The notes under the pieces were generated by a model that was not told the DNA's origin, searched no databases, and saw only the letters and a list, made by a program, of their open reading frames with translations. 64,000 bases of DNA, from positions 61,909-125,908 of the forward strand of contig NZ_RQZG01000009.1 of assembly GCF_003859805.1 (NCBI RefSeq). The letters run 5' to 3'. The first letter of the stretch is position 1. The number at the start of each line of letters is the position of its first letter. Position numbers and translations under genes: made by a program. Origin of the DNA: Arachnia propionica (GTDB lineage Bacteria; Actinomycetota; Actinomycetes; Propionibacteriales; Propionibacteriaceae). Positions 1 to 8,796 of the stretch are shown one piece after another.

Positions 1-52
1 CGCGTTGCTCCTGGAAGCGCTCCCAGGACGAACGCTCCGCGTGTTTGCAGCG
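1..52. repeat. Copy A of a dispersed 52-bp repeat (cut by the window edge)
   Basis: The first 52 bases align without gaps to 4976-5027, with 39 of 52 positions identical by my count. Both begin CGCGTTGCTC and end TTTGCAGCG. The other copy is the right part of a 68-bp element with 14-bp inverted ends, so the left part of this copy probably lies outside the window. Confidence 0.55.
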
Positions 53-110
53 CGACCCGGCCCGTGTCCATGACGTATGGTTCTGCCATCCCGACGGCGA
101 AGGAGCCCCC

Positions 111-1082
111 ATGGAACGCAACACCGAGCTGTTGCTCCGCGTCGCCCGCATGTACCACGTCCAGTCCGAGACCATGGATGCCATCGCCCACCAGCTCGGG
201 GTGTCCCGCTCAACGGTCTCCCGACTGCTCAAGGACGCCCGCGACCGCGGCCTGATCCGCGTCACCATCGCCGACCCGGAGCGCCCCCTCACCCGCCTGT
301 CCGCCCTGTTCGAACGCAACTTCCGGGTCCAGGCCCACCTGGTCAGCGTGCGCTCCGGCTCCAGCTCCGTGCTGCGCCTCGAGCAGGTCGCCAAGGTGGC
401 CGCCCGCCTCCTCGACGACATCATCACCGACGGCGACACCGTCGGCGTGGCCTGGGGCACCACCACCGCCGCCATCGCCTCCCAGCTGCGACCCCGCGAC
501 CTGGCGGGGGTGCGCATCGTCGGCCTCAACGGCGGCGCGAACGACCGCACCACCGGCCTGCCCTACGTCGGCTCGATCCTGCAACGCTTCGCCGCCGCCT
601 ACCAGGGCGAGGAACAGCTCCTGGCCCTCCCCGCCTTCTTCGACGACCCCGCCACCCGCGTGGCCATGTGGCGGGAACGCTCCACCCGCCACATGCTGTC
701 CGCGCGAGCCGCGTGCACCGTCGCGGTGTTCGGGATCGGCAGCCTGAAGTCCGAGCTCCAGAGCCACGTCTACGCCGCCAACTACCTCGACGACGACGAC
801 CTCGCCGCGCTGGAGGCCGCCCGGGTCGCAGGTGACGTCTGCACCGTCATGGTGCGTGAGGACGGCACCTGGCGTGACATCCCCCTCAACCACCGCGCCT
901 CGGGCATCACCCCCGACGAGCTCCAGCAGCTGCCCCGCCGCATCTGCGTGGCCAGCGGGGCCGCGAAGGCTGCCGCCGTGCTGGGCGCGATGCATGCCGG
1001 CGTGGCCACCGACCTCGTCATCGACGAGGAGACGGCCCGTGCCGTGCTCAACCGGCTGCGCCCCGGGCTCGGCAAGGTGTGA
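111..1082 (+). CDS. SorC/DeoR-type sugar-responsive transcriptional regulator
   Basis: The protein has 323 residues. An N-terminal helix-turn-helix (about residues 20-42, core AIAHQLGVSRSTVSRLL) is followed by a SorC-type sugar-phosphate-binding domain filling the rest, with the typical GDTVGVAWGTTTAAIA segment. Such regulators usually respond to a phosphorylated sugar and control a sugar-use operon, but no sugar operon lies next to it here. I chose the ATG at 111 because AAGGAG lies just upstream and the protein then begins right before the HTH. An in-frame TTG at 45 is less likely. Family assignment is firm; the effector is unknown. Confidence 0.85.
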   Translation: MERNTELLLRVARMYHVQSETMDAIAHQLGVSRSTVSRLLKDARDRGLIRVTIADPERPLTRLSALFERNFRVQAHLVSVRSGSSSVLRLEQVAKVAARLLDDIITDGDTVGVAWGTTTAAIASQLRPRDLAGVRIVGLNGGANDRTTGLPYVGSILQRFAAAYQGEEQLLALPAFFDDPATRVAMWRERSTRHMLSARAACTVAVFGIGSLKSELQSHVYAANYLDDDDLAALEAARVAGDVCTVMVREDGTWRDIPLNHRASGITPDELQQLPRRICVASGAAKAAAVLGAMHAGVATDLVIDEETARAVLNRLRPGLGKV

Positions 1083-1129
1083 GCGAAAACCTCACCCACC
1101 CCTTGCCACAAGGCATATGATTGAGTTTC

Positions 1130-2047
1130 ATGACAGATCTCATCGCGACCTCCGTCGTCGACGGTGTGGCCACACTCACACTGAACCGGCCCCGAGCCAT
1201 CAACGCCTTCAACCTGGAGATGCTGGAGGCCGCCCGGGAGGCACTCGATGCCTGGGCGCGCGACGACGACGTGCGCGAGGTGGTGCTGAGCGGTGCCGGG
1301 GAACGTGGCTTTTGCGCCGGCGCCGACGTCCGGGAACTGGCGTCGATGCTCACCGGGAACCAGGCCTGGCTGCACTTCCTGGAGGTCGAGTACCTGCTCG
1401 ACCTCATCATCGCGCAGTACCCGAAACGCACCACCGTCCACATGACCGGCATCACGATGGGTGGCGGCCTGGGGCTCGCGGTGGGCGCGGATCGTCGCAT
1501 CGTGGATGCCTCGTCACGGCTGGCGATGCCGGAGACGAAGATCGGTTTCTTCCCTGACGCCGGCGTGATGCGGTGGCTGGCCGCCGCCGGACCGGTGGGC
1601 ACCCACATGGCGCTCACCTCCGCCGTGATCGGTGGTGGGGACGCCCTGGCGATGGGCCTGGCCGACGAGTCCGGCGACGGCGAGCTGGATGCCCCGTTGA
1701 GTCGGGCCGAGTGGATCCGCGACTGCTACGTCGGCGACGACGTGGTGGAGATCGCCCGTCGTCTCGCCGAGCACCCGGACCCCGATGCACAGCAGGCGGC
1801 CCGGGACCTTCGGGAACGTTCCCCCTTCGCGGTGCTGGTGTCGATGAAGGCGCTGCAACGTGCCTCGACCCTCGACCACAACGGGGTGCTGCACCAGGAC
1901 CTGCGGCTGGCGGAGCGGATGCTGCCCGTCGACTTCGTCGAGGGGGTGCGGGCCCTGCTGGTCGACAAGGACAATGCCCCGAGGTGGCGCTGGGCCACGC
2001 TGGAGGAGGTGCCGCGCGAGGTCGTCGACGAGGTGTTCGCCTACTGA
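1130..2047 (+). CDS. 3-hydroxyisobutyryl-CoA hydrolase / enoyl-CoA hydratase family protein
   Basis: A 305-residue crotonase-fold protein. The oxyanion-hole segment GFCAGADVREL (near residue 65) and the second glycine motif GITMGGGLGLAVGADRRIV are clear. The following MPETKIGFFPDAG is the form typical of 3-hydroxyisobutyryl-CoA hydrolase (valine breakdown), where GFFPD replaces the second glutamate region of hydratases. The C-terminal SPFAVLVSMKAL and LAERML segments also fit that subfamily. The start is the ATG at 1130. It stands alone, with no other valine-catabolic gene nearby. A related acyl-CoA hydratase or hydrolase activity is the main alternative. Confidence 0.8.
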   Translation: MTDLIATSVVDGVATLTLNRPRAINAFNLEMLEAAREALDAWARDDDVREVVLSGAGERGFCAGADVRELASMLTGNQAWLHFLEVEYLLDLIIAQYPKRTTVHMTGITMGGGLGLAVGADRRIVDASSRLAMPETKIGFFPDAGVMRWLAAAGPVGTHMALTSAVIGGGDALAMGLADESGDGELDAPLSRAEWIRDCYVGDDVVEIARRLAEHPDPDAQQAARDLRERSPFAVLVSMKALQRASTLDHNGVLHQDLRLAERMLPVDFVEGVRALLVDKDNAPRWRWATLEEVPREVVDEVFAY

Positions 2048-2283
2048 GGACAGGGGCGTGTTCCCGCCACCCGGCTGTTCGCACCGCGAAGTGGCCGTGG
2101 CGGGCCCCGGTGAGGTCTGGGAACCCGTCACGGGAACTCACCCCGACCCCCTCACTCCCGGGCGTCCTCTCGTCTTGTCACGAATCGCCGTCCTGCTTGT
2201 GTGGCAGCGTTGACATCCGTCGGTCGCGCAGGCAAATCGGCGGTTCGTGCCTGAGGACGTGTGCTGTGCATAGACTCAGGACC

Positions 2284-4392
2284 ATGAGTGAGCGCAATGT
2301 GGCCCTGCCCGCCACCGACGGCAGTACCGACCCCCACCTGTGGTTGGAGGACATCACGGGGGAGGAGGCCTTGGCCTGGGTGCGCAACCGCAACGCCCGG
2401 GCGGAGGGGGAGCTGGACACCGACGGTGAGGTCACGGCCCTTGCTGCCGAGCTGAAGCAGATCCTGGACTCCCCGGCGAGCATCCCGCACGTGCGTCGTC
2501 GGGGCGATCACCTGTACAACTTCTGGACCGACGCGGAGCACCCGCGTGGGCTGTGGCGTCGCACCACCCCGGAGTCGTTCCGCACCGAGGAGCCGCAGTG
2601 GGAGGTCCTCATCGACGTCGACGCCCTCAACGTGGCCGAGGGCGAGGACTGGGTGTGGCACGGGGCCTCGGTGCTGCGTCCCGCCGAGGGGGAGCCGTGG
2701 CGGCACGTGATCGTCGACCTGTCGCACGGGGGCAGTGACGCCGACGTCAGCCGCGAGTTCGACCTGGTGGAGAAGCGTTTCGTGTCCCCGGAGGAGGGTG
2801 GGTTCCACCGCCCCGAGGCGAAGGGATCCCTCAGCTGGGTGGATCGTGACACGGTGCTGGTGGCCAACGACTTCGGGCCGGGCACGTTGTCGTCGTCGGG
2901 CTATCCGTTGCAGGTGCGACGGTGGCGTCGCGGCACCGCGCTCGAGGACGCGGAGCTGGTCTACACCGCCGAACCCTCCGACATGCAGGCCGCGGCCTGG
3001 CACGACGACGCGCCGGGGTTCGAGCGTGACTGGGTGTATCGCATCCGCGCCTTCTACGACGACGACCTGCTGCTGCTCGATCCCGACGGCGGCACCACGT
3101 TGATCGACGTGCCGGCGGACTGCCAGGCGCATCCGCACCGGGACCTGCTGCTGCTCAGTCCCCGTTCCGAGTTCGAGATCGACGGGGTGCGGCTGCCCGC
3201 CGGGTCGTTGGCGGTGGCGCCGTTGGCGTCGTTCCTGCCCGGCTGGGAGGGGGAGGGTCCGCGGGTGCGGGTGCTGTTCACCCCGAACGAGACCACCTCC
3301 ATCGCCGACTGGTTCCCGACCCGCGACCTCATCGTCGTGGTGGCGCAGGAGGACGTGCGCACCTACCTCACCGTCTTCGTGCCCGACGGGGACGGCTGGC
3401 GGGAGCAGCGGATCCACAGGGATCTGCCGGGCACGGTGCAGGCGATCCCCAGCGACTCGGCGATCAACGACGTCGTCCAGGTGGTGGCCAGTGGGTTCCT
3501 GCAGCCGCCGACGCTGTACCTGACGGATCTGAGCCCGATGCTGGCGGGTGAGCCGCCGTCGGCGCTGGAGGAGCTGAAGGCGGAGCCGTCGCACTTCGAC
3601 GCGTCGGGGCTGCGGGTGAGTCAGCACTTCGCGTCGAGTGACGACGGGACCCGGGTGCCGTACTTCCAGATCGGTCCGGAGCAGCCGCGGCCCGCCGAGG
3701 AGAGCCCGACGCTGCTGCAGGGCTACGGCGGGTTCGAGATCTCGTTGACCCCGCACTACGGGGCGCTGAGCGGCAAGGCGTGGCTGGAGCGTGGCGGGAC
3801 GCTGGTGGTGGCGAACATCCGGGGCGGTGGGGAGTACGGCCCGGCCTGGCACCAGGCGGCGTTGAAGCAGCACCGGTACCGGGCCTACCAGGACTTCGCG
3901 GCGGTGGCGAGGGATCTGGTGGCGCGTGGGGTGACCACCAGGGAACGGCTGGCCTGTCAGGGCGGGTCGAACGGGGGCCTGCTGACCGGGAACATGCTCA
4001 CCACCTATCCGGGGCTGTTCGGGGCGGTGGTGATCCAGGTGCCGCTGCTGGACATGCGTCGGTACACGAAGCTGTTGGCCGGTGCCTCGTGGATCGCGGA
4101 GTACGGCGATCCGGAGACCAGTGACTGGGACTTCATCCGCACCTTCAGCCCGTACCACCTGCTGGACGAGACGGTGGACTACCCGGCTGTGCTCATCACC
4201 ACCTCGACGCGCGACGACCGGGTCCACCCGGGGCATGCCCGCAAGATGGCGGCGGCGCTGGAGGGGCTGGGCGCGAACGTGCGCTACTGGGAGAACATCG
4301 AGGGCGGCCACGGGGGAGCGGCCGACAACGCGCAGGCAGCGAGGATGAACGCCCTGATCTGGACCTTCCTGGACCACACCATCGGCGGCTGA
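2284..4392 (+). CDS. Prolyl oligopeptidase family (S9A) serine peptidase
   Basis: A 702-residue cytosolic-type peptidase without a signal peptide. The N-terminal part (about 10-430) is the beta-propeller expected of S9A enzymes, opening with DPHLWLEDITGEEALAWV. The C-terminal alpha/beta hydrolase domain holds the triad: Ser562 in GGSNGGL, Asp645 in TRDDRVHP and His676 in EGGHGG. The stretch NIRGGGEYGPAWHQAALK is a strong family signature. These enzymes cleave short peptides after proline. Start ATG 2284; the reading frame stays open far upstream, but that part does not look like protein. The 236 bp before it hold nothing recognisable. Confidence 0.93.
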   Translation: MSERNVALPATDGSTDPHLWLEDITGEEALAWVRNRNARAEGELDTDGEVTALAAELKQILDSPASIPHVRRRGDHLYNFWTDAEHPRGLWRRTTPESFRTEEPQWEVLIDVDALNVAEGEDWVWHGASVLRPAEGEPWRHVIVDLSHGGSDADVSREFDLVEKRFVSPEEGGFHRPEAKGSLSWVDRDTVLVANDFGPGTLSSSGYPLQVRRWRRGTALEDAELVYTAEPSDMQAAAWHDDAPGFERDWVYRIRAFYDDDLLLLDPDGGTTLIDVPADCQAHPHRDLLLLSPRSEFEIDGVRLPAGSLAVAPLASFLPGWEGEGPRVRVLFTPNETTSIADWFPTRDLIVVVAQEDVRTYLTVFVPDGDGWREQRIHRDLPGTVQAIPSDSAINDVVQVVASGFLQPPTLYLTDLSPMLAGEPPSALEELKAEPSHFDASGLRVSQHFASSDDGTRVPYFQIGPEQPRPAEESPTLLQGYGGFEISLTPHYGALSGKAWLERGGTLVVANIRGGGEYGPAWHQAALKQHRYRAYQDFAAVARDLVARGVTTRERLACQGGSNGGLLTGNMLTTYPGLFGAVVIQVPLLDMRRYTKLLAGASWIAEYGDPETSDWDFIRTFSPYHLLDETVDYPAVLITTSTRDDRVHPGHARKMAAALEGLGANVRYWENIEGGHGGAADNAQAARMNALIWTFLDHTIGG

Positions 4393-4413
4393 GACTCTGT
4401 CGACAAGTCGTAC

Positions 4414-4480
4414 GTTATGTCATTTCAGGGAGTTTTCGGGCATGTTTGCCCCAAAACGCATAACTGATACCCCAAAAACC
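4414..4480. repeat. Dispersed repeat, shared in inverted orientation with 14661-14690
   Basis: Just after the peptidase gene, the reverse complement of this stretch contains a segment close to TTTTTGGGGTATCAGTTATGCGTTTT. The tract after the ligase gene near 14661 reads almost the same (core CAGTT[A/G]TGCGTTTT). Both copies lie directly downstream of a stop codon. I see no coding potential in either. Confidence 0.35.
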
Positions 4481-4591
4481 TATCGGCGAGTTCAGCCAGC
4501 AACCACTGCCAGCTCGGAAACCTCGGACTGGCACTTCGGACCATGCTCGACTGGCTCAGTCAGCTGGAGGCCCGAGCGGTATCCTCCCAGC

Positions 4592-4831
4592 ATGAGTACC
4601 ACATATGACCTTCGTGTGGGAGATCGGGGCCGCGTGGTCCTTCCAGCGGCTCTGCGCCAAGAGCTCGGGCTGCAGCAGGGAGACGTGCTCTCGGTGACCC
4701 TGGCCGACGGTCAGTTGGTCGCCTCCACCCCTCGCGCTGCCTTGGCCCGCATCCGCGCTCGGATGAAGGGAAGCGGGGTCGTCGAGGAACTCCTCGCCGA
4801 CAGGCGTCGTGAGGTGGAGGCTGGATGGTGA
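4592..4831 (+). CDS. AbrB/MazE-type antitoxin
   Basis: A 79-residue protein with an AbrB/SpoVT swapped-hairpin DNA-binding domain at its N-terminus (DRGRVVLPAALRQELGLQQGD, about residues 11-31). The C-terminal tail is basic and helical, as in antitoxins that pair with PIN-domain nucleases. Its stop overlaps or abuts the start of a PIN-like reading frame at 4825 that is broken, so this looks like an antitoxin that has outlived its toxin. Start ATG 4592. The gene may still repress its own promoter. Function is inferred from family and position. Confidence 0.75.
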   Translation: MSTTYDLRVGDRGRVVLPAALRQELGLQQGDVLSVTLADGQLVASTPRAALARIRARMKGSGVVEELLADRRREVEAGW

Positions 4832-5040
4832 CGGTGGTTCTGGATGCCTCAGCCCTCCTCGCATGGTTCGCAGGCGAACCGGGAGCACAGGTGGTGGAGC
4901 AGCACCACGAACTGGGCCGAGGCAGTGCAGAAACTCAATGCTCGTGGCTGCCCTGTCGGCGCTGCAAATGCGCGTCGCGTTGCTCGTGAGAGCGTTCCCA
5001 ACCAGAACGCCAAGCGCATTTGCAGCGGCTTTCTCGATGG
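4825..5040 (+). pseudogene. Frameshifted, truncated PIN-domain toxin remnant
   Basis: Translation from 4825 gives MVTVVLDASALLAWFAGEPG, the classic first strand and acidic motif of a PIN nuclease. The frame then shifts: a neighbouring frame continues with NWAEAVQKLNARGCPV, the next PIN helix. After about 60 residues recognisable PIN sequence ends inside the palindromic repeat at 4960-5027. A complete PIN toxin has about 130 residues with further acidic residues, and none is seen. It follows the AbrB antitoxin directly, so the pair is a broken VapBC-like module. Confidence 0.65.
4960..5027. repeat. 68-bp palindromic element with 14-bp perfect inverted ends (copy B)
   Basis: The ends are CGCTGCAAATGCGC (4960-4973) and its exact reverse complement (5014-5027). 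The right 52 bases match the first 52 bases of the window. The element interrupts the PIN remnant, so it resembles a small mobile or REP-type palindromic repeat. Confidence 0.6.
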
Positions 5041-5090
5041 GCGTTTCTCAGAGCCAGGCAACCTGCCAGTTCGTGCTCTCCTGCCCGCCC

Positions 5091-5399
5091 TCACCCCGCG
5101 ACCCCCAGCAGCCGGACCAGGGCCGCCGCGGCCGCCCCCAGCACCACGACCAGCAGGAACGGGGCCTTGAGCCGCAGCGCCACCAGTGCGACGACCAGGG
5201 CCGCCAGCCGCGCGTCGGCGACGACCCGACCCCCGGCCTCGACGGTGGACAGGGCGACCAGTCCTGCCAGGACCCCGACCGTCATGCCGGCCATCGTCAC
5301 CACCGTGCGGTGGTCGTCGAGGAATCGCCTCGGCACGAGGAAACCGGCCAACTTCGTCGCGAAACAGCCCGCGCAGGCCAGCAGCACCCACCCCCACAT
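5091..5399 (-). CDS. azlD: AzlD-type branched-chain amino acid transport subunit
   Basis: A 102-residue protein with about four hydrophobic segments, starting MWGWVLLACAGCFATKL and containing PRRFLDDHRTVVTMAGM. This is the AzlD family, the small partner of AzlC in export of branched-chain amino acids or related compounds across the membrane. The start codon overlaps the azlC stop (ATGA), so the two are translationally coupled. A longer in-frame extension upstream lies within azlC and is not protein-like. Confidence 0.85.
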   Translation of the reverse strand: MWGWVLLACAGCFATKLAGFLVPRRFLDDHRTVVTMAGMTVGVLAGLVALSTVEAGGRVVADARLAALVVALVALRLKAPFLLVVVLGAAAAALVRLLGVAG

Positions 5400-6058
5400 C
5401 ACGCGGCCCTCCTGACCCGCCACCACGCGGCCCCACCACCGACCGCGACCGCCGCGAGGATCGGCAGCCCCGCCGGCAGCGCCGGAACCAGGGCGATCAC
5501 CACCACCGCAGCCGCGACGGCGACCGCCACCGTCTCCCTGTCCCGCAGCCTGGGCCACAGCAGCCCGCAGAACGCCGCGAGTGCGGCACCGTCGAGCCCC
5601 CAGCGTTTCGGGTCGCCCAGCAGGTCACCGAGCAGCACCCCGAGCAGCGTCATGAGGTTCCACAGCACGAACACCCCGAGCCCGGCCGCCCAGAACCCGA
5701 CCCGCCGATCCGCCGGAACCGTCTGCGACCCCGCCACCGCCGTCGACTCGTCGATGCTGAGCTGCGCCATCGCCACCCGCTCCAGCCCACGCGGATGGAA
5801 CCACGAGTTCACCTGCATCCCGTAGACGGCGTTGCGCAGCCCCACCAGCCAGGCCGCCGCCCCCGCCGCCAGGCCACCTCCGGTCAGGGCTCCGAGGAAC
5901 GCGAACTGCGACCCACCGCTGAACATCAGCAGGCTCAGCGTCATCGTCTGCCACAGGTCCAGCCCCGCAGCGACGGCGAGCGCACCGAACGAGACCCCGT
6001 AGGCCCCCGTTGCGACGCTCACCGAGGCGGCCATCCGCCTGACGGCCCGCGAGCTCAC
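5399..6058 (-). CDS. azlC: AzlC family branched-chain amino acid exporter, large subunit
   Basis: A 219-residue protein with six to seven predicted membrane segments and the AzlC signature GGSQFAFLGALTGGG (about residues 46-60), followed by GLRNAVYGMQVNSWF. Together with AzlD it forms an exporter of branched-chain amino acids (azaleucine resistance in Bacillus). The GTG start at 6058 overlaps the stop of the upstream TetR gene, so regulator and transporter form one operon in the order tetR-azlC-azlD. Control by that regulator is likely from the arrangement. Confidence 0.88.
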   Translation of the reverse strand: MSSRAVRRMAASVSVATGAYGVSFGALAVAAGLDLWQTMTLSLLMFSGGSQFAFLGALTGGGLAAGAAAWLVGLRNAVYGMQVNSWFHPRGLERVAMAQLSIDESTAVAGSQTVPADRRVGFWAAGLGVFVLWNLMTLLGVLLGDLLGDPKRWGLDGAALAAFCGLLWPRLRDRETVAVAVAAAVVVIALVPALPAGLPILAAVAVGGGAAWWRVRRAA

Positions 6059-6657
6059 CGCCTGGTACCGACGATGCCCGCGACGAGCCCTGTGGTCGCC
6101 TGTTCAGCCACCTCGAGCACCAGGTCGACGTCCACCCCGGCGTCGAGCTGCCGGAACGACGACTCCAGCACCCCCCTGGTCAGCGCTGCCGCGATCCTGC
6201 TGCGGGCATGGTCGAGCACCAGCGCCCCCCAAGCCTGGCTGAGGGCCTCCCGCATCACGTGATGGGCCTGGTCCATCACGCGACGGGTCGCCGGCGACGG
6301 CGTGATCCCGGTCGACAGGGTCATCAGCCAGCCGTGCCCCGTCGCCGCGGCCTGACGGATGTTGGCCGCCACCCAGGTCACGATCCTCTCCGCCGGGTCC
6401 TCCAGTGGTTCCAGTTCCGCCTCCACCGCGTCCAGCCACGCGGGCAGGTAGCGTTCCAGCACCAGACCACGCAGGTCGTCGACGGAATCCACATAACGGT
6501 AGATGCTGTTCCTGGCGATCCCGGCCGCGGCCGTGACCACCCCGGCGGTGAGCTTCTCCGGCTCCCCGGAGCGCATGATCTCCTCGGCGGCGTCCACCAG
6601 ACGACGCTGCACCATCGCTCGGTGCTGCGCCACGGTCGGTGCTGCGATCTTCGGCAC
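6055..6657 (-). CDS. TetR family transcriptional regulator
   Basis: A 200-residue regulator. The N-terminal HTH domain includes LTAGVVTAAAGIARNSIYRYVDSVDDLRGLVLERYL, typical of TetR proteins. The C-terminal helical ligand domain is not recognisable by sequence. I chose the GTG at 6657 because GGAAGGGAG lies just upstream; the longer frame begins in the palindromic intergenic region. Its stop overlaps the azlC start, so it probably controls its own operon. Confidence 0.85.
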   Translation of the reverse strand: MPKIAAPTVAQHRAMVQRRLVDAAEEIMRSGEPEKLTAGVVTAAAGIARNSIYRYVDSVDDLRGLVLERYLPAWLDAVEAELEPLEDPAERIVTWVAANIRQAAATGHGWLMTLSTGITPSPATRRVMDQAHHVMREALSQAWGALVLDHARSRIAAALTRGVLESSFRQLDAGVDVDLVLEVAEQATTGLVAGIVGTRR

Positions 6658-6771
6658 GGGACTCCCTTCCAGGTCGTTGGCGACTGATTGTAGAGTCTCG
6701 TCCTCAAACTGTCCGCAACTGGTCACCATGCGACACCCGGGACCACACCCCGGCGACCACCACCGCCACCC

Positions 6772-6879
6772 GGTTCGCCTGTCCTGGTGCCGGTTCACCT
6801 GCCTTGATTCGAATTGCCTGCCCAACAAGACAGGCAATTCCGAACAGGACAGGCAATTCCATCCCAGGACAGGCGAACC
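6772..6879. repeat. 108-bp nested inverted-repeat cluster
   Basis: The outer arms GGTTCGCCTGTCCTGG (6772-6787) and their exact complement (6864-6879) enclose an inner perfect hairpin, GAATTGCCTG (6811-6820) with CAGGCAATTC (6831-6840). Another CAGGCAATTC follows at 6850-6859. The motif CAGGACAGGC and its variants recur. It lies between the TetR gene start and the umuC stop. Confidence 0.8.
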
Positions 6880-6922
6880 GCGGAATGCTGGCTGAACACC
6901 GACGGAGCACCGGCCAGGACAC

Positions 6923-8197
6923 CTACGCCTTCACCGTCGCCAGCTCCTCCCACCGGGTGGTGGCCCGACGGGTGAGCATGCTCCGCCTCATCTGCCACGA
7001 CGGGCCGGGACGCAACCCACCCCACCCGAGACCGATGGTGCCGCGACCGGCCCGCTGCTGCACCTGCTCGATCAGCTCCGCCACCCCGGCGTCCTCGTGC
7101 GGGGACCGGAACATCTCGAACGGCACCGAGGCACCGACGGGGGTCAGGTCCATGAGCATGATGCCGGCGCGGGCGTAGTGCACCCCCTCCTGGATGCGGG
7201 GCAGCAGTTCCCGGGCCGCACGCATGAGGGCGACGGGGTCGGCGGTCGGGAGCGGCAACCTGGTGATGACGCTCGGGTGGGACTGCTGCCCTGCGCGACG
7301 GCTCGTGCCCGCGAAGGCCTGCAGGGTCCCGGCGACCTGCTGGTGGCGCATCAACCGGGCGGCCGCCTGCTGCGTGTAGATGCTCAGGACCTGACGGATG
7401 CCCGCCCTGGTCGTGATCCTCTCGGAGAAGGACCGGCTCACGATGAGCTGCTCCTTCCGGCCGGTGCGGTCCTCCTCCCGGTCGATGCAGGCGACACCAC
7501 GCAGTTCGAGCGCGGTCCGCATCACCAGGACATTGAACCGTCGCCTGATCATCCCGGGATCAGCGGTCGCGAGATCCCAGACGGTGCTGATCCCGAGACC
7601 GGCCAGGCGACGTTCCAGCCGTGAGCCGATCCCCCACACCTGCGAGACCGGCAGGCGTTCCATCAGGCCTCGACGCCACTGGGGACGACACGCCGGCCAC
7701 ACGCACACACCGTCGAACACGTCGATCCTCTTGGCGGCCATGTTCGCGAGCTTGGCGAGTGTGCGGGTCGGTGCGATCCCCACCCCGACCGGGATCCGCA
7801 GGCACCGCCGCAGGGTGGTGCGGATGTCCCGGCCGAACCGTGCCATCGCCTCGACATCGCGTGCGCTTCGGCGCGGGAGCAGGAGGAAGGCCTCGTCGAT
7901 GCTGCGGACCTCCAGTTCCGTGGTGAACCGGTCGAGGATGGCCATCGTCCGTCTCGACATGTCGCCGTACAGCTCGTAGTTGCTGGAGACGGCCCTCAGA
8001 CCGAGCCGTTGCGCATGTGGTCCCAGCTCGAACCAGGGCCGCCCCAGGTCGAGACCGATCGCCCTGGCCTCCGCGCTGGCGGCGACGACCATGCCGTCGT
8101 TGTTGCTCAGCACGACCACCGGCACCCCCTCGAGGGCCGGGTTGAACACCCGCTCGAACGACACGTATGCCGAGTTCACGTCGACGTGGGCGATCAT
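6923..8197 (-). CDS. umuC: UmuC-type Y-family translesion DNA polymerase
   Basis: A 424-residue Y-family polymerase. The first metal-binding Asp is at residue 6 ([13 protein letters not shown]) and the second acidic pair is D101-E102 (VRSIDEAFL). Palm, fingers and thumb motifs follow, with helix-hairpin-helix-like sequence [20 protein letters not shown], then the little-finger domain and a UmuC-type C-terminal tail. It overlaps the umuD stop by 4 bp and is transcribed after it. The pair is preceded by an SOS box, so expression should rise after DNA damage. The product would copy past lesions with UmuD' and RecA. Confidence 0.92.
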   Translation of the reverse strand: MIAHVDVNSAYVSFERVFNPALEGVPVVVLSNNDGMVVAASAEARAIGLDLGRPWFELGPHAQRLGLRAVSSNYELYGDMSRRTMAILDRFTTELEVRSIDEAFLLLPRRSARDVEAMARFGRDIRTTLRRCLRIPVGVGIAPTRTLAKLANMAAKRIDVFDGVCVWPACRPQWRRGLMERLPVSQVWGIGSRLERRLAGLGISTVWDLATADPGMIRRRFNVLVMRTALELRGVACIDREEDRTGRKEQLIVSRSFSERITTRAGIRQVLSIYTQQAAARLMRHQQVAGTLQAFAGTSRRAGQQSHPSVITRLPLPTADPVALMRAARELLPRIQEGVHYARAGIMLMDLTPVGASVPFEMFRSPHEDAGVAELIEQVQQRAGRGTIGLGWGGLRPGPSWQMRRSMLTRRATTRWEELATVKA

Positions 8198-8634
8198 CGT
8201 CGCTGGTTGCGGAGGTGGTGGATGCAGTAGGTCGCGACACCGAACACGTCCAGCTCGGCCAGCTCGGGCACGACGATGTCCGGGTACCCCCGGCCCTCGG
8301 CACGCAGGATCACACCATCCCGGGTGATGTCGAGGCGCTTGACGGTGAACTCGCCGTCCAGCCTGGCCACCACCACGTCACCTGCGCGCGGCTCCTTCGA
8401 GGTGTCGACGAGCAGTTCGTCGCCGTCACAGATCCCGGCATCCGTCATCGAGTCGCCACTGACCCGGACGATGAACGTCGTCAGTTCGTCGTCGACGAGC
8501 TGCGCGGTCAGATCGATCGGTCCCTCGTAGTAGTCCTGCGCCGGGCTCGGGAAGCCGCACGGAACCGCGACGGGCGCGGCCAGGAGCATCGCCCGGGTCG
8601 TCACATCCACTGGCCGTGGCACTGTCGCAGGCAT
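8194..8634 (-). CDS. umuD: UmuD-like S24 self-cleaving SOS mutagenesis protein
   Basis: A 146-residue LexA/UmuD-type S24 peptidase. The self-cleavage site is Cys26-Gly27 ([17 protein letters not shown]), the nucleophile Ser62 is in VSGDSM, and the general base Lys99 is in FTVKRL. There is no N-terminal DNA-binding domain, which separates it from LexA. It overlaps umuC by 4 bp. The LexA-type box at 8700-8715, about 66 bp before the start, supports SOS control. RecA-stimulated cleavage should give UmuD', the partner of UmuC. Confidence 0.9.
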   Translation of the reverse strand: MPATVPRPVDVTTRAMLLAAPVAVPCGFPSPAQDYYEGPIDLTAQLVDDELTTFIVRVSGDSMTDAGICDGDELLVDTSKEPRAGDVVVARLDGEFTVKRLDITRDGVILRAEGRGYPDIVVPELAELDVFGVATYCIHHLRNQRR

Positions 8635-8699
8635 TCCTCGCCGCCCTCTCGTGTCTCGGGTACCGGTTCCCCACAGGGTACCCCGGGAACGACCAGGAA

Positions 8700-8715
8700 T
8701 CCAACATGTGTTCGA
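8700..8715 (-). promoter_or_regulatory. LexA-binding SOS box upstream of umuDC
   Basis: Read on the minus strand the site is TCGAACACATGTTGGA. The mycobacterial/actinobacterial SOS consensus is TCGAACNNNNGTTCGA, so 11 of the 12 defined positions match. It lies between umuD and the divergent MFS gene, so it could also affect that gene. Confidence 0.75.
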
Positions 8716-8796
8716 ACATCGGTGGTGAGGTCCTGCTCACGACGCCCCGGCCGACGCGACAGGCCCTAGAGTTGGCGACAGCAGAAGGAGCAACCG

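Noticed and set aside
2152..4377. 741-codon frame antisense to the S9 peptidase
   Set aside because: Mirror frame of a high-GC gene, rich in Arg, His, Pro and Val; the plus-strand gene has a full catalytic triad.
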